Shown piece after piece: positions 1 through 9,125 of a DNA stretch of 46,823 bases; the stretch's first letter is position 1, and the number at the start of each line of letters is the position of its first letter. The DNA comes from CAYLOP01 sp964385305. Lineage in GTDB: Bacteria > Chloroflexota > Anaerolineae > Anaerolineales > E44-bin32. The stretch lies in contig CAYLOP010000008.1 of assembly GCA_964385305.1 (NCBI GenBank), positions 1 through 46,823 on the forward strand, written 5' to 3'. A program made the position numbers and the translations under genes. The notes beneath the pieces were generated by a model. It worked only from the letters and a program-made list of their open reading frames with translations. It did not search any database and was not told the origin of the DNA.

Positions 1-193
1 TCAGGTGATGCGCGTGACCCCTACCAGAATTGCCCAACCAGCGAAGACCCGAAAATCCCCCTCAATACGAATTAAGCTCACCTGCAAGCATACACTTAAA
101 AAATACGATCTGCAATCTATATGGCTGTCCGCCGTCCCATGCTTCCAGATGGGCCGTATGTGCGGCGTTAAACCTGTTGCGCAGGTGTCTTTC
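1..193. other. Left-edge non-coding stretch
   Basis: I see no convincing gene here. The short open frames on both strands lack a ribosome-binding site, and several run into the tRNA downstream. Nothing beyond the tRNA promoter that follows can be supported. Confidence 0.5.
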
Positions 194-222
194 TTGACAA
201 TGATCCCACGGCCACCTATAAT
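194..222 (+). promoter_or_regulatory. Consensus sigma-70 promoter of the tRNA-Gly gene
   Basis: A perfect -35 TTGACA (194-199) and a perfect -10 TATAAT (217-222) are separated by exactly 17 bases. The predicted start, near 229, lies only about 7 bases before the mature tRNA 5' end. The match to the housekeeping consensus is complete, as expected for a stable-RNA gene. Confidence 0.9.
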
Positions 223-235
223 CCGCTTCAGGTAA

Positions 236-307
236 GCGGGTGTCGCCAAGTGGTAAGGCAGTAGCTTCCCAAGCTACCATTCGAGGGTTCGAATCCCTTC
301 ACCCGCT
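236..307 (+). tRNA. tRNA-Gly (anticodon CCC)
   Basis: The cloverleaf folds by eye. The acceptor stem pairs 236-242 (GCGGGTG) with 300-306 (CACCCGC), with discriminator T307. The D arm is 245-259. The anticodon stem 261-265/273-277 is perfect, and the loop TTCCCAA carries CCC at 268-270. The T arm is 283-299 with loop TTCGAAT. The 3' CCA is not encoded, so it must be added after transcription. The anticodon reads GGG codons; a separate GCC or UCC glycine tRNA is expected elsewhere in the genome. Confidence 0.95.
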
Positions 308-332
308 CTCAAGAGAACACCCTTCAGGTTTG

Positions 333-362
333 CTCCTTGCGCAACGCAAGGAGTTTTTCTTT
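333..362 (+). terminator. Rho-independent terminator of the tRNA gene
   Basis: A perfect 9-bp stem (333-341 with 345-353) and a CAA loop are followed by TTTTTCTTT. It lies 25 bases after the tRNA, which makes the tRNA a stand-alone transcription unit. Confidence 0.9.
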
Positions 363-411
363 GACAGGTAGGGAATTGGAACTGAACGCGGCAGATTGCT
401 TGCGTACCTTC

Positions 412-687
412 TCAGAATGCAGGGATGAAATCCTCTGGCATCCTTGACAAGCCCAGATGTATTTTCTCAAGCAAATCAATCATCTGTTTGAGAATGTCGG
501 TAACATTGCTCTCGTCGGTTGCCATTAAAGCCATCTTGGCTAAATCTTGGACGGTATCCACATCAAGCATAATTTCCCACCGATGGCTTGACAACTCTTT
601 CCGCAAGGCTTTCAAGAGTTCGACTGAACCCTCAGAGAACTCCTTCCAATGCTCATGTCGTTCCAGCCACGAAGCTCCTTCAGGCAT
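412..687 (-). CDS. Small hypothetical protein
   Basis: This encodes a protein of 91 residues that I do not recognise. The start at 687 is chosen because it follows a strong Shine-Dalgarno AGGAGGAG (complement of about 694-702), and because a good promoter at 740-768 would begin transcription near 733, after the longer upstream start at 768. The protein is acidic-amphipathic and probably all-helical, with Trp/His-rich N-terminal residues (ASWLERHEHWKEF) and a C-terminal helix rich in Met, Leu and Ile. There is no signal peptide, membrane segment or cysteine motif. It stands alone, facing the tRNA. The coding call rests on the promoter, the ribosome site and an uninterrupted frame; the function is unknown. 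Confidence 0.6.
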   Translation of the reverse strand: MPEGASWLERHEHWKEFSEGSVELLKALRKELSSHRWEIMLDVDTVQDLAKMALMATDESNVTDILKQMIDLLEKIHLGLSRMPEDFIPAF

Positions 688-739
688 GGGATGTCTCCTC
701 CTAGGGTTCCGTACGCCGAACCGGTATTTTCCCATATCC

Positions 740-768
740 ATCATAGCATTTGCTTGATGCATCTTCAA
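740..768 (-). promoter_or_regulatory. Promoter of the small hypothetical gene
   Basis: On the minus strand, -35 TTGAAG (768-763) and -10 TATGAT (745-740) are 17 bases apart. A TG dinucleotide one base before the -10 makes it an extended -10. The predicted start is near 733, about 45 bases before the chosen ATG. Confidence 0.6.
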
Positions 769-1241
769 TTATAAAAATGAAGATCTCAATCCTCCCGCAT
801 GGACACCTTCTTACGTCACAAATTGCTGCTGTGGTTATACTCTCCGCTGTGACCCATTTCGAATGGAAGACCTGCTACCGGTTTGCTGGTAATTGCTAAA
901 CCAATTCGCTATAATCTGCGTATGCCTTACCAAGGCTAGATTGATGTCAACCATCCTTACATGCTATGCTGGAAAAGCACATGAACGCTGAAAGTGAGGG
1001 TGCATCTCAACATTGAATGAAAACACCCAAACCCGGCTTTCAATTAATTGACAGGATAGCATGGATCATCTCTGATCGACTGGATATTTTTGTTAATGGT
1101 CTATCTATGCTGGAGAGGATTCCTTCCACGATGCCTCTCACCACGCGTTACCCATAGCCACAGGAAGTACATGACATCCTTCAATGATTGGGAACTTCCT
1201 TGTGTTCAGAAAAACCGTTATCAGTGTTAGGAGAGCCTCCT
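769..1241. other. Intergenic region upstream of the signalling operon
   Basis: No gene is supported in this 473-base stretch. It should hold the promoter of the signalling operon. One candidate is a perfect TTGACA at 1049-1054 with a weak TCTGAT 17 bases on (1072-1077). A perfect TATAAT at 910-915 lacks a properly spaced -35. I found no strong hairpin terminator or long repeat. Confidence 0.45.
1049..1077 (+). promoter_or_regulatory. Candidate promoter of the signalling operon
   Basis: TTGACA (1049-1054) and TCTGAT (1072-1077, 4 of 6 matches to consensus) are separated by 17 bases. The -35 is perfect but the -10 is weak, so it may need an activator or may be chance. It would give a leader of about 160 bases before the receiver gene. 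Confidence 0.35.
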
Positions 1242-1646
1242 GTGCCAACTAGCCCCATTAGCGCAACGATCTTGATTGTCGAGGACAATGTAGCTAATTT
1301 CATACTCATGGCTCGCATGCTTGAGTACATGGGTATCACTTGCGAATGGAAGACTTCTGGTTATGAGGTTGTAGAGTACGCAGATACCATTCCCCAAGTT
1401 GATCTCATCCTCTTGGATATCCGCTTGCCCTACGAGGATGGATACGAAGCATTGCGAAAATTGCGCGACTCAAAACTAAAGGATGTGCCTGTTGTTGCTG
1501 TGACAGCCTACGCAAGCGAAGACCAGATGAAAAAAGCTCGCGCCGCAGGATTTGATGGCTTTCTCGGAAAACCAATTGACCCGGATCAATTCCCTAATCA
1601 AATTCGCAGTATGTTAGCTCGAGAACCGGTTTGGGAGGTAGGATAA
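1242..1646 (+). CDS. Single-domain response regulator (CheY/DivK type)
   Basis: A stand-alone receiver domain of about 134 residues with no DNA-binding or enzymatic output. The hallmarks are present: the acidic pair in ILIVEDN, the phospho-acceptor Asp in LILLDIRLP, the switch Thr in VVAVTAYA and the conserved Lys in FLGKPID. The GTG start at 1242 is preferred over an upstream TTG at 1188, because AGGAGA lies 7-8 bases before it and the extra 18 residues are not receiver-like. It is the first gene of the operon, 3 bases before the next start region. The likely phosphodonor is the histidine kinase at the operon end, whose own receivers lack the acceptor Asp. DivK-like single receivers usually act by binding partner proteins. 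Confidence 0.9.
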   Translation: MPTSPISATILIVEDNVANFILMARMLEYMGITCEWKTSGYEVVEYADTIPQVDLILLDIRLPYEDGYEALRKLRDSKLKDVPVVAVTAYASEDQMKKARAAGFDGFLGKPIDPDQFPNQIRSMLAREPVWEVG

Positions 1647-1649
1647 AAC

Positions 1650-3536
1650 GTGGCAACCATAACGGAACCTCGAGAGAGATCGAGGCAGCGTTTCCTCGGA
1701 AATCTTGGCCGCCGTCTATCGCTGATCCTGCTTCCCTTGGTCCTGGTACCGCTGCTCATAACGGGTGTCGCAGCCTATTTTCGCGCCCGCGCCTTACTTG
1801 AGAACCAGATCAGTATGCAGATGAGCAGCTCTCTTGAAAACCAAATCAGTGACCTTTCCGTGTGGACGACGACGCGCGAAATCCGAATTCAAGCGGATGC
1901 CGCCCGTGCTCCTCTTACCGATTATGTTGGCACCCTACAGAAATACGAGGCAGACAGCCAGAGTTATACCAACACCATTAAGAACATAAATGAAACGCTC
2001 TCCAACTTTCTGGTCCAACGCAGTGCACAGCTATTTGACGATCTCTTGATTATCCGTAAGGACGATGGAACTATCTTGGCATCCACAAATCCCCTCTGGG
2101 AGTCATCCGAGCTTGAACCCGACATCCTTTCGAGGATGCAAACCTCATCATATCGCTCCTTACCTATGTACAACCATCCGCTATTCGGCCCATTCAGTTT
2201 ATCCTTTCTTACTAGCGCCCCGATCCAAACGGGCAACGCCAACCAAATCGATGCTCTCTTGATTGGTGTAACATCTGGGACACGAGTCTTAAGAATCCTT
2301 TCGAATATTGAAGCATCTTGGGAGCATTTTAACTTTCCAAACACAACCAACACAGAAATGTTCATCACCTTATTTCCGGATACACTGCTCCGTGTACACC
2401 GATTTGGAATATCGCCCGTATCCGAAGGCAGCGCTTTGCCACCCGTATTTGAGATGACGGAGAGCCAGATCATCAAGAGCCAAAGGTACCGAAATATTAG
2501 CCTGATCCCGGTTCTCGGAACATTTACTTGGCTTCCCCAATTAGATATGGGCTTTGTCGTTGAAGTCCCGCTGTCGGTTATCTATGAAGAGATCAACGCT
2601 CTGACCCCCTTCTTCATCGTATTGTTCCTGGGTTCCGCTCTCTTGGCGCTTATCATCGTTTTTCTAACGAGTAGCCGACTATTACGTCCTCTACAATCAC
2701 TCACAGAATTTGCACAGAGGATCTCGCAAGGGGACTGGCAATATCGCGTCCCTGTTGACCGCGACGATGAAGTTGGCTTGCTCGCTCACGCTTTTAACCG
2801 CATGGCGAAGGAGTTAAGTTTGCTCTATCGATCCCTTGAGGATCGAGTCGATGAACGAACCAAGCACCTTCGAACTGCAGCGCAGGTCGCTAGAGCAGTC
2901 GTATCGACACCATCATTGGAGGATCTCCTCAATCGCGCTGTCTACTTGATTCAAGAGCAATTTGGTTACCAGCACGTCTCTATTTTCCTCCTCGACAAGG
3001 AAGGAAAAAATGCCCTCCTGCGGGAATCAACCGGAGAGCTGGGCGCGGCGCTAAAAGCAAGACAGCATCAGGTCGCAGTTGGTTCGGAATCGATCATCGG
3101 ATGGGTGACCGCCAATAATCAACCCCGCCATATTTCCGTAATGAACCCAAGTAGTGACGTGACGATGGACCGCATCTTCCCAGATACTGATTCTGAAGCT
3201 ACCGTTCCACTACAGGTTGGAGGTAGGGTCTTAGGCGCGTTAGATATTCATAGCTCGGGCGAAGATGCTTTCACGCAGCAAGATATCGAAGTCCTTCAAA
3301 CGCTAGCCGATCAGCTAAGCGCTGCGATCCAGAACGCCCGTCTTGCGCGTGCTTCCGTTGCTGCTGTCGAGCGAGCGCACATGGTAAGCGATTTGACCAG
3401 TGAACTCAGTGGATCTATGGATGTCGAAGATGTCCTGAGGAAAACCGCCATCTCGTTACAGAGCGCACTTGACCAAACCGAAATCATGGTCCATATCCAG
3501 TCGCCCGAACGAGGCGAAATCGATCGTGAAAGTTGA
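1650..3536 (+). CDS. Membrane sensor: extracytoplasmic domain, HAMP, GAF; no output domain
   Basis: This encodes 628 residues from a GTG start. The order is: membrane segment about 22-44; a large extracytoplasmic sensor region about 45-317 (probably dCache-like, inferred from position and size); membrane segment 318-341; HAMP 342-393; a short coiled coil; GAF about 420-565; and a C-terminal tail 574-628. There is no histidine kinase, cyclase or methyl-accepting domain. The sensor region is paralogous to that of the gene at 5841 (shared LPMYN/MPIYN and IDALLIG/IDAVLIG segments). The tail resembles the tails of both following proteins and looks like the first helices of an uncompleted GAF domain. 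It follows the receiver gene by 3 bases. Its role is inferred to be binding an external ligand and passing the signal by protein contact. Confidence 0.85.
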   Translation: MATITEPRERSRQRFLGNLGRRLSLILLPLVLVPLLITGVAAYFRARALLENQISMQMSSSLENQISDLSVWTTTREIRIQADAARAPLTDYVGTLQKYEADSQSYTNTIKNINETLSNFLVQRSAQLFDDLLIIRKDDGTILASTNPLWESSELEPDILSRMQTSSYRSLPMYNHPLFGPFSLSFLTSAPIQTGNANQIDALLIGVTSGTRVLRILSNIEASWEHFNFPNTTNTEMFITLFPDTLLRVHRFGISPVSEGSALPPVFEMTESQIIKSQRYRNISLIPVLGTFTWLPQLDMGFVVEVPLSVIYEEINALTPFFIVLFLGSALLALIIVFLTSSRLLRPLQSLTEFAQRISQGDWQYRVPVDRDDEVGLLAHAFNRMAKELSLLYRSLEDRVDERTKHLRTAAQVARAVVSTPSLEDLLNRAVYLIQEQFGYQHVSIFLLDKEGKNALLRESTGELGAALKARQHQVAVGSESIIGWVTANNQPRHISVMNPSSDVTMDRIFPDTDSEATVPLQVGGRVLGALDIHSSGEDAFTQQDIEVLQTLADQLSAAIQNARLARASVAAVERAHMVSDLTSELSGSMDVEDVLRKTAISLQSALDQTEIMVHIQSPERGEIDRES

Positions 3537-3573
3537 GCGCTTATCTCATGAGTAGCACGCCGAGAGGCTGGAA

Positions 3574-5844
3574 ATGAAAGAACGACTAACCAATTGGTTG
3601 AAACCTACCTCGGATGAACCTGAAATCGCCCACCGACAATATCTCCTAAATGCCGTCCTTCTGAGCCTTGCGGTTTCAGGATTACTCTTTGGATTGGTGA
3701 CAGGCATCTTATGGTTGCTCGATCGCGTTCCCCTCACAGGCATGCTAGCCGGCCTGGTCGTTCAGCCCTTCTACCTTCTCTCGTATCTTCTTGGTCGTCG
3801 AGACAAGGTCAGGATTGCAGCTGCAACCTCCATCATTGCAGTGTTCCTTGTAATGGTACTCTCGACACTGCATGTGGGCATCGGTCATGTAACGATTATC
3901 GGCTTGGCGATGGTCGTAGTAATTTCTGGGATCCTGATGGGGCTTGGTTCAGCGATAACGTTTCTCGTTCTTAGCGTGATTACCTATATTGGAGCCGGCA
4001 TGGCACAGGCAGCGGGCTTCCTCTCCGCCGCGATCGTTCCTGAAGCCGTTGTGGCTGTTGATACCATCGGCCTAGGGTTGGGATTAATCGTCCTATTGAT
4101 CCTCAATAAAATTACGAGCCAGGAATTGTCGAACGCGCTCATACGCGAGCGTGACCTCGCCGACCAGCTCCAAATCCGTAGCCACGATCTCGAGGAAGTA
4201 ATCCAGCATCGGACTCAAAGCCTTAGACTTCAAACCCTCCAACTTCAGACATCTGCAGATATCGCAAAGCTATCTACAGAGATGGACACACCTGAAGAAT
4301 TGATGTCGCGGGTTGTGGAACTTATCCTCGAACGCTTTCATTATTACCATGCCTCCTTATTTCTTATCGATGAAACCGGAATCTGGGCACAGTTGGTTGC
4401 CGGTACGGGGGAGATTGGCAGCAGGATGCTAAGCCATAGACATCGCTTAGCGGTTGGTAGTGCGAGCATCATAGGCTGGACCACTGCGAACCGCCAGCCC
4501 AGGATCGCGTTAAATGTCCATGAAGATCCTTTCTATTTCAAGAACCCCTTACTTCCCGAGACCCTCTCGGAAATGGCTTTCCCTCTGATCATCGAGGATC
4601 GCCTGCTTGGCGCGCTTGATATTCAATCGGATGAGCTCAATGCATTCTCAGAAGAGGATATTCGCACGATGGAGGCCATCGCCGCTGAACTTGCGATCGC
4701 GATCGACAACTCGCAAACCAAGAGAGCTATGACGCAGCAGCTTGCTAGAATCGAACAAGTTCAACGTGGTCAGACGCGTGATGCCTGGGGACGCTTGATC
4801 GCCTCTGGCATTCCCACTTATTTCCACGTTGACGCGAACGGCGTCGAAGACCATCCACAGGAAAAACACGGATTTGACTTAATCGAAGAAGCCTCTGAAA
4901 AAGCGAACACGGTGGTTGCCTCCAGCGGCAGAGAGTTGGCTGTACCGATCATCGTTCGCGGGGAAGTGGTCGCGACCATCGGAGCAAGAAGAGCGGATGA
5001 TGTCGAAGAATGGACGGCGGATGAAATCGCCTTGATGGAAGCTGTTGCAGGACAGGCTGCCCTCTCCCTGGAGAATGCTCGCCAACGTGCAGATGAACAG
5101 CGCCGAGTGGCCGAGCTTGAGGTTATCAACCGAGTTAGCCAAGCAGTCTCTCAAATGCTGCGGCTTGACTCACTCTATCGCGTCATGCATTCTCAGGTCA
5201 ACCAGGTCTTCGGAGACACAGATCTATCCATCGCCCTCTACGATCCAGTGAATGATCAAGTCAGCTTCCCCTATGCATCGGTCGAAGGTGAGATAACCAC
5301 ACTGCCAACACACCCACTCGGCAAGGATCTCTCATCCATCGTTATCACCACCCGTTCACCTCTCATGCTCCTTGAAGATGCTGAAAACCGGGCTGCGGAG
5401 ATGGGAGTGACGCGAGCCGGTGAAACACCGAAATCTTGGCTGGGGGTCCCGATGATGGTTGGTGAAGATATCATCGGCATGATCTCCGTTCAAGACAAAG
5501 AGCATGAGCAACGTTACTCCGAAGACGATGCCGCCCTACTGACCACATTGGCAAGTCAGATTGCAGCCGCAATCCAAAACTCGAGACTCCTGGATCAAAT
5601 TCAACGCTCAGAACGTCGTGAGCGATTAGTGCGTGAAATTACGAGCAAGGTGCGCAAGTCTCCCGATATGAAGACGATTCTAAACACTGCCGCGCGTGAA
5701 CTTGGGATTGCATTACGAGCAGCACGTTCTGCGGCTCGCATAGGCGCAACAACACCGGAACCCTCAGAGGATGAACCCTCCGTACAGGCAAACGAAGGGA
5801 CTACACATCATTCCGAAACAACGCGGGAGGAGGATGGCGTATGA
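3574..5844 (+). CDS. Polytopic membrane protein with three GAF domains; no output domain
   Basis: This encodes 756 residues. The N-terminal 180 residues hold about five to six membrane helices in a MASE-like arrangement with no large external loop. A coiled coil follows at about 185-225, then GAF1 at about 237-380, a shorter GAF2 at 400-505 and GAF3 at 520-675. The tail 680-726 matches the tails of its two neighbours, and the acidic end is low-complexity. No catalytic output domain is present. GAF1 is very close to the GAF domains next door (the LAVGS-SIIGW stretch, then LPETLSE). Translation is probably coupled to the next gene, since its stop overlaps the following start in ATGA. It may sense membrane state or a small intracellular ligand. 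Confidence 0.85.
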   Translation: MKERLTNWLKPTSDEPEIAHRQYLLNAVLLSLAVSGLLFGLVTGILWLLDRVPLTGMLAGLVVQPFYLLSYLLGRRDKVRIAAATSIIAVFLVMVLSTLHVGIGHVTIIGLAMVVVISGILMGLGSAITFLVLSVITYIGAGMAQAAGFLSAAIVPEAVVAVDTIGLGLGLIVLLILNKITSQELSNALIRERDLADQLQIRSHDLEEVIQHRTQSLRLQTLQLQTSADIAKLSTEMDTPEELMSRVVELILERFHYYHASLFLIDETGIWAQLVAGTGEIGSRMLSHRHRLAVGSASIIGWTTANRQPRIALNVHEDPFYFKNPLLPETLSEMAFPLIIEDRLLGALDIQSDELNAFSEEDIRTMEAIAAELAIAIDNSQTKRAMTQQLARIEQVQRGQTRDAWGRLIASGIPTYFHVDANGVEDHPQEKHGFDLIEEASEKANTVVASSGRELAVPIIVRGEVVATIGARRADDVEEWTADEIALMEAVAGQAALSLENARQRADEQRRVAELEVINRVSQAVSQMLRLDSLYRVMHSQVNQVFGDTDLSIALYDPVNDQVSFPYASVEGEITTLPTHPLGKDLSSIVITTRSPLMLLEDAENRAAEMGVTRAGETPKSWLGVPMMVGEDIIGMISVQDKEHEQRYSEDDAALLTTLASQIAAAIQNSRLLDQIQRSERRERLVREITSKVRKSPDMKTILNTAARELGIALRAARSAARIGATTPEPSEDEPSVQANEGTTHHSETTREEDGV

Positions 5845-8800
5845 CCGACGAGAAAATCACCTTGGCTGCCCGCATCCAAAACCGCATGCGCCGCGTCAGC
5901 TTAGGCACTCGCCTTACAATGGTGCTTTTACCATTAATTTTAATCCCAATGCTACTCGTCGTCGGAGTAACATACCAACGATCGCGCAATATCCTGCGAC
6001 AGCAAGCTGTCGATCAGTTGACCACTGCAGCGCAATCTCAAGTGCGCGTGTTAGAGGAATGGACCGCAATCCGCGAACAGCGCCTTCAGCTTGGCTCACA
6101 AAGAGCTGCGCTCGTCAATCCGCTCTCTCAATTGATGCCCACCACATCTTCTGCAGGTGGGTTAAATGATGTGAGAGAGGAAGCGCGCTCACAGCTAGCC
6201 AGTCTCAAGACCCGTGAAGGGCAAGGCATGTTCGTAGACCTGCTTGTCGCCAGGGCCTCAGATTCCATAGTGATCGCCTCCACAAAACCCGAATGGGAAG
6301 GAAAGAAGCTACCCCTTCTATCACAGGACGTGATTGAATTCGAAAACCTGGGTTCGATGCCAATCTATAACGACCCTTTACTTAATCCCGACAATGTCGC
6401 CATCATCACCTTCGCTCCGATGCGGCTAGCACGAACCCAAGCGATCGACGCCGTATTGATCGGCATGAATTTAGACTTACGGCTCAGCACGCTCATGGAA
6501 GAGATGCAGATCTTTTGGGAGCAGCGTGGTGTGTTCAAAGTCGTTAAAGGTGAAACCTACATTGTTCTTGCTCCCGATATCACGCTCCGTTTAGAGCGCT
6601 ATGGCACTGTACCAGTGGTCGAAAGTGGAAAGGATCACCCCGTCATTCAGATGGCGCAGACGATTCCTTCAGGAACTGTGGAGTACATCGATAACAAAGA
6701 CCAACTCGTTCTGGGTGCATTTGAATGGATCCCTGAATGGGATCTTGGTGTTGTCGTTGAACTGCCGCAAGAGAATATCTTTGCGGAAATCAACCGGTTA
6801 GCGCCTTTCATCGCTGTCATCTTCATCGTTGTTGTTGCTCTGGTAGCCGTCAGCGTTCCCTTCTCTACCCAGCGCGCATTACGCCCATTAGGCGATCTTG
6901 CGGACTTCGCTGAACGCCTGGCGCGAGGTGACTTATTGCATCGCGTGACTCAACAACGTGAGGATGAGATTGGGCGTCTCGCTGTCGTGTTCAACAAAAT
7001 GGCCGACGAATTATCCGACATGTATGGATCATTGGAGAAGCGCGTTCAAGAACGCACAAGTCAAATTCAAACCGCTTCCGAGGTCGCACGCGACGCGGTA
7101 GCCATTCGTGATCTTAATACCCTCCTTGACCAAGTGGTCCACCTTATTTCTGAACGATTTGGTTTCTACCATACCGGCGTTTTTCTGACCGATCAGAACG
7201 GCGAAAACGCTGTGCTGCGCGCCGCATCCTCCGAAGGCGGCAAGAAGATGTTGAGCGAAGGACATCAACTCGCCGTAGGTAAAAGCGGGATTGTTGGCTA
7301 TGTGACAGGCACTGGAAACCCGCGGATTGCATCGGATGTCGGCACAGACGCTTACCATCTCACAAACCCAAACCTACCCGAGACGCGCTCAGAAATCGCA
7401 CTACCTCTCCGTTCTGGCGCCGCCATTATCGGCGCCCTTGATGTTCAATCGAAAGATCCAAATGCTTTCAGCGAAGACGATCTTTTTGTCCTGCAAACGA
7501 TGGCCGACCAGCTGGCCGTGGCAATCGAAAATGCGCGCTTGATCGAAGCTCAATCACGGGTTGCAATTCAGCGCCGTAACGTAATTGACATCTATAACCG
7601 TATGACGGGGCAGCTTGGCTATACTCGCCTCCTCAAGGAGTCAACGGAAATCATCCGGTCCAGCTTGGGTTTCCCGGGCGTAATCTTAGGCCTCGTTGAA
7701 GGCGGTCAAGTTGTCATCCGCAGCGCTGCATCGAAAGATCAAGAACTAGATTGGATTCTCCAGAGGAGCGCCCCCCTGGGACGCGGGGTATTTGGTCGAA
7801 CGATCGCCTCGCGAACACCACAGATTTGGGACCCATCAACCCCCGACGACATTCTCACACCTCCCCAACCGGATGCTGAGTCCCGAGTAGCCATCTGCGT
7901 TCCCATCATCTCGCGCGGGGACGTAATCGGCGCTTTGGCGACGCAAATACAGGCGCAGCGCGCGCCCGATGGAGAGACCATCGAGGTTATCGAACTGCTC
8001 GCTAGCCATGTGGCGAATTCACTCGAAAATGCGCGCCTTTTTGAGGAAACGCAACAAAGTCTTGAGCAAGTTGATGCGCTTTACCGGCAACAGACAGCGG
8101 CTGCGTGGCATCAATTACTTCCATCGCTATCAACCTCACAGGAAGATAGCGTGTTTGAATATGGGAGTGACAACCTATCCCTCCGAGATTTCCGGGAGGG
8201 GGATCTCATGGAGATGCCAATCTCTCTACGAGGGGAAGTACTTGGCTCTCTCGGGATTCTCAGCGACCGTCGAAGTAATTGGTCGGAAGATGAGCAAGCC
8301 ATTCTCGGCGCCGTAGCGGATGAGGTTGCGAATGCGTTGGAGCAAGCCCGCCTTATGGATGAGATCCATCGACGTGCGACACAGTTGCAAACAGCTGCCG
8401 AGATCGCACGTGATGCTACCGGTTTTCTCGATCTGGACACCCTAATCCAAAGGGCTGTTAATCTTATCTATGAACGTTTCGGCCTCTACCACGTCTCGAT
8501 TTTCCTTCTGGATCAAGACGAGAAGCGCGCCATCGTACGTGAGTCGGCCGGAGAAGCAAACGAACGCTTGAAAGAGGCGAAGCTCTCAATCGATGTAGGT
8601 TCAAAATCGATTATGGGTCATGTTACAGAGACAGGCGAGAGCTACTTAGCTCATGATGTCAATAATGACCCCTACTACTTCGAGAATGCCTTCCTGCCTG
8701 ACACTCGAACCGAGCTTGTTATCCCTCTGAAAATTGGCGATAAGGTCATCGGCGCACTTGATGTCCATCACAACCTACCCCACGCGTTCACAGAAGACGA

Positions 8801-9125
8801 TAGGTCGATCTTCGAAATCCTTGCAGACCAGATCGCAATCACGATCCAAAACGCGCGCCTATTTGAGGCGACCTTGCGCCGTGCTGAGCGTGAGCAGGCC
8901 GTGCTCAAGGTTACGAGCGCGATTCGGGCAAGCGACGACATCGATGGGATGCTTCAGACAGCGGTTCATGAGCTACGTCAGGTTCTCGGGGCAAAGCTTG
9001 GACGAGTCCAACTCGTGGAAGCACCATCTGGAATGCAAAACTCTTTCGACAGTCTCTCGACCGTAAACAGTTCGGGGGATACACAAGATGATGGAAGATC
9101 CGACAAATCCAAAGAGGCATCTTGA
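5841..9125 (+). CDS. Large membrane sensor: extracytoplasmic domain, HAMP, four GAF domains; no output domain
   Basis: This encodes 1094 residues, starting in an ATGA overlap with the previous gene after GGAGGAGG. The order is: membrane segment 23-44; extracytoplasmic sensor about 45-318, paralogous to that of the gene at 1650; membrane segment 320-342; HAMP 343-395; GAF1 425-566; GAF2 585-736; a shortened GAF3 750-838; GAF4 865-1007; and a tail 1014-1062 shared with the two preceding proteins. GAF1 and GAF4 are near-duplicates of each other and of GAF1 in the preceding protein, which points to internal duplication. It has no kinase or cyclase domain. The stop overlaps the start of the ParA gene (TGATG). 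It is inferred to be a scaffold-like sensor. Confidence 0.85.
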   Translation: MTDEKITLAARIQNRMRRVSLGTRLTMVLLPLILIPMLLVVGVTYQRSRNILRQQAVDQLTTAAQSQVRVLEEWTAIREQRLQLGSQRAALVNPLSQLMPTTSSAGGLNDVREEARSQLASLKTREGQGMFVDLLVARASDSIVIASTKPEWEGKKLPLLSQDVIEFENLGSMPIYNDPLLNPDNVAIITFAPMRLARTQAIDAVLIGMNLDLRLSTLMEEMQIFWEQRGVFKVVKGETYIVLAPDITLRLERYGTVPVVESGKDHPVIQMAQTIPSGTVEYIDNKDQLVLGAFEWIPEWDLGVVVELPQENIFAEINRLAPFIAVIFIVVVALVAVSVPFSTQRALRPLGDLADFAERLARGDLLHRVTQQREDEIGRLAVVFNKMADELSDMYGSLEKRVQERTSQIQTASEVARDAVAIRDLNTLLDQVVHLISERFGFYHTGVFLTDQNGENAVLRAASSEGGKKMLSEGHQLAVGKSGIVGYVTGTGNPRIASDVGTDAYHLTNPNLPETRSEIALPLRSGAAIIGALDVQSKDPNAFSEDDLFVLQTMADQLAVAIENARLIEAQSRVAIQRRNVIDIYNRMTGQLGYTRLLKESTEIIRSSLGFPGVILGLVEGGQVVIRSAASKDQELDWILQRSAPLGRGVFGRTIASRTPQIWDPSTPDDILTPPQPDAESRVAICVPIISRGDVIGALATQIQAQRAPDGETIEVIELLASHVANSLENARLFEETQQSLEQVDALYRQQTAAAWHQLLPSLSTSQEDSVFEYGSDNLSLRDFREGDLMEMPISLRGEVLGSLGILSDRRSNWSEDEQAILGAVADEVANALEQARLMDEIHRRATQLQTAAEIARDATGFLDLDTLIQRAVNLIYERFGLYHVSIFLLDQDEKRAIVRESAGEANERLKEAKLSIDVGSKSIMGHVTETGESYLAHDVNNDPYYFENAFLPDTRTELVIPLKIGDKVIGALDVHHNLPHAFTEDDRSIFEILADQIAITIQNARLFEATLRRAEREQAVLKVTSAIRASDDIDGMLQTAVHELRQVLGAKLGRVQLVEAPSGMQNSFDSLSTVNSSGDTQDDGRSDKSKEAS

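Noticed and set aside
910..915. Perfect TATAAT upstream of the signalling operon
   Set aside because: No -35 element lies 16-18 bases upstream, and the distance to the first gene is over 300 bases.
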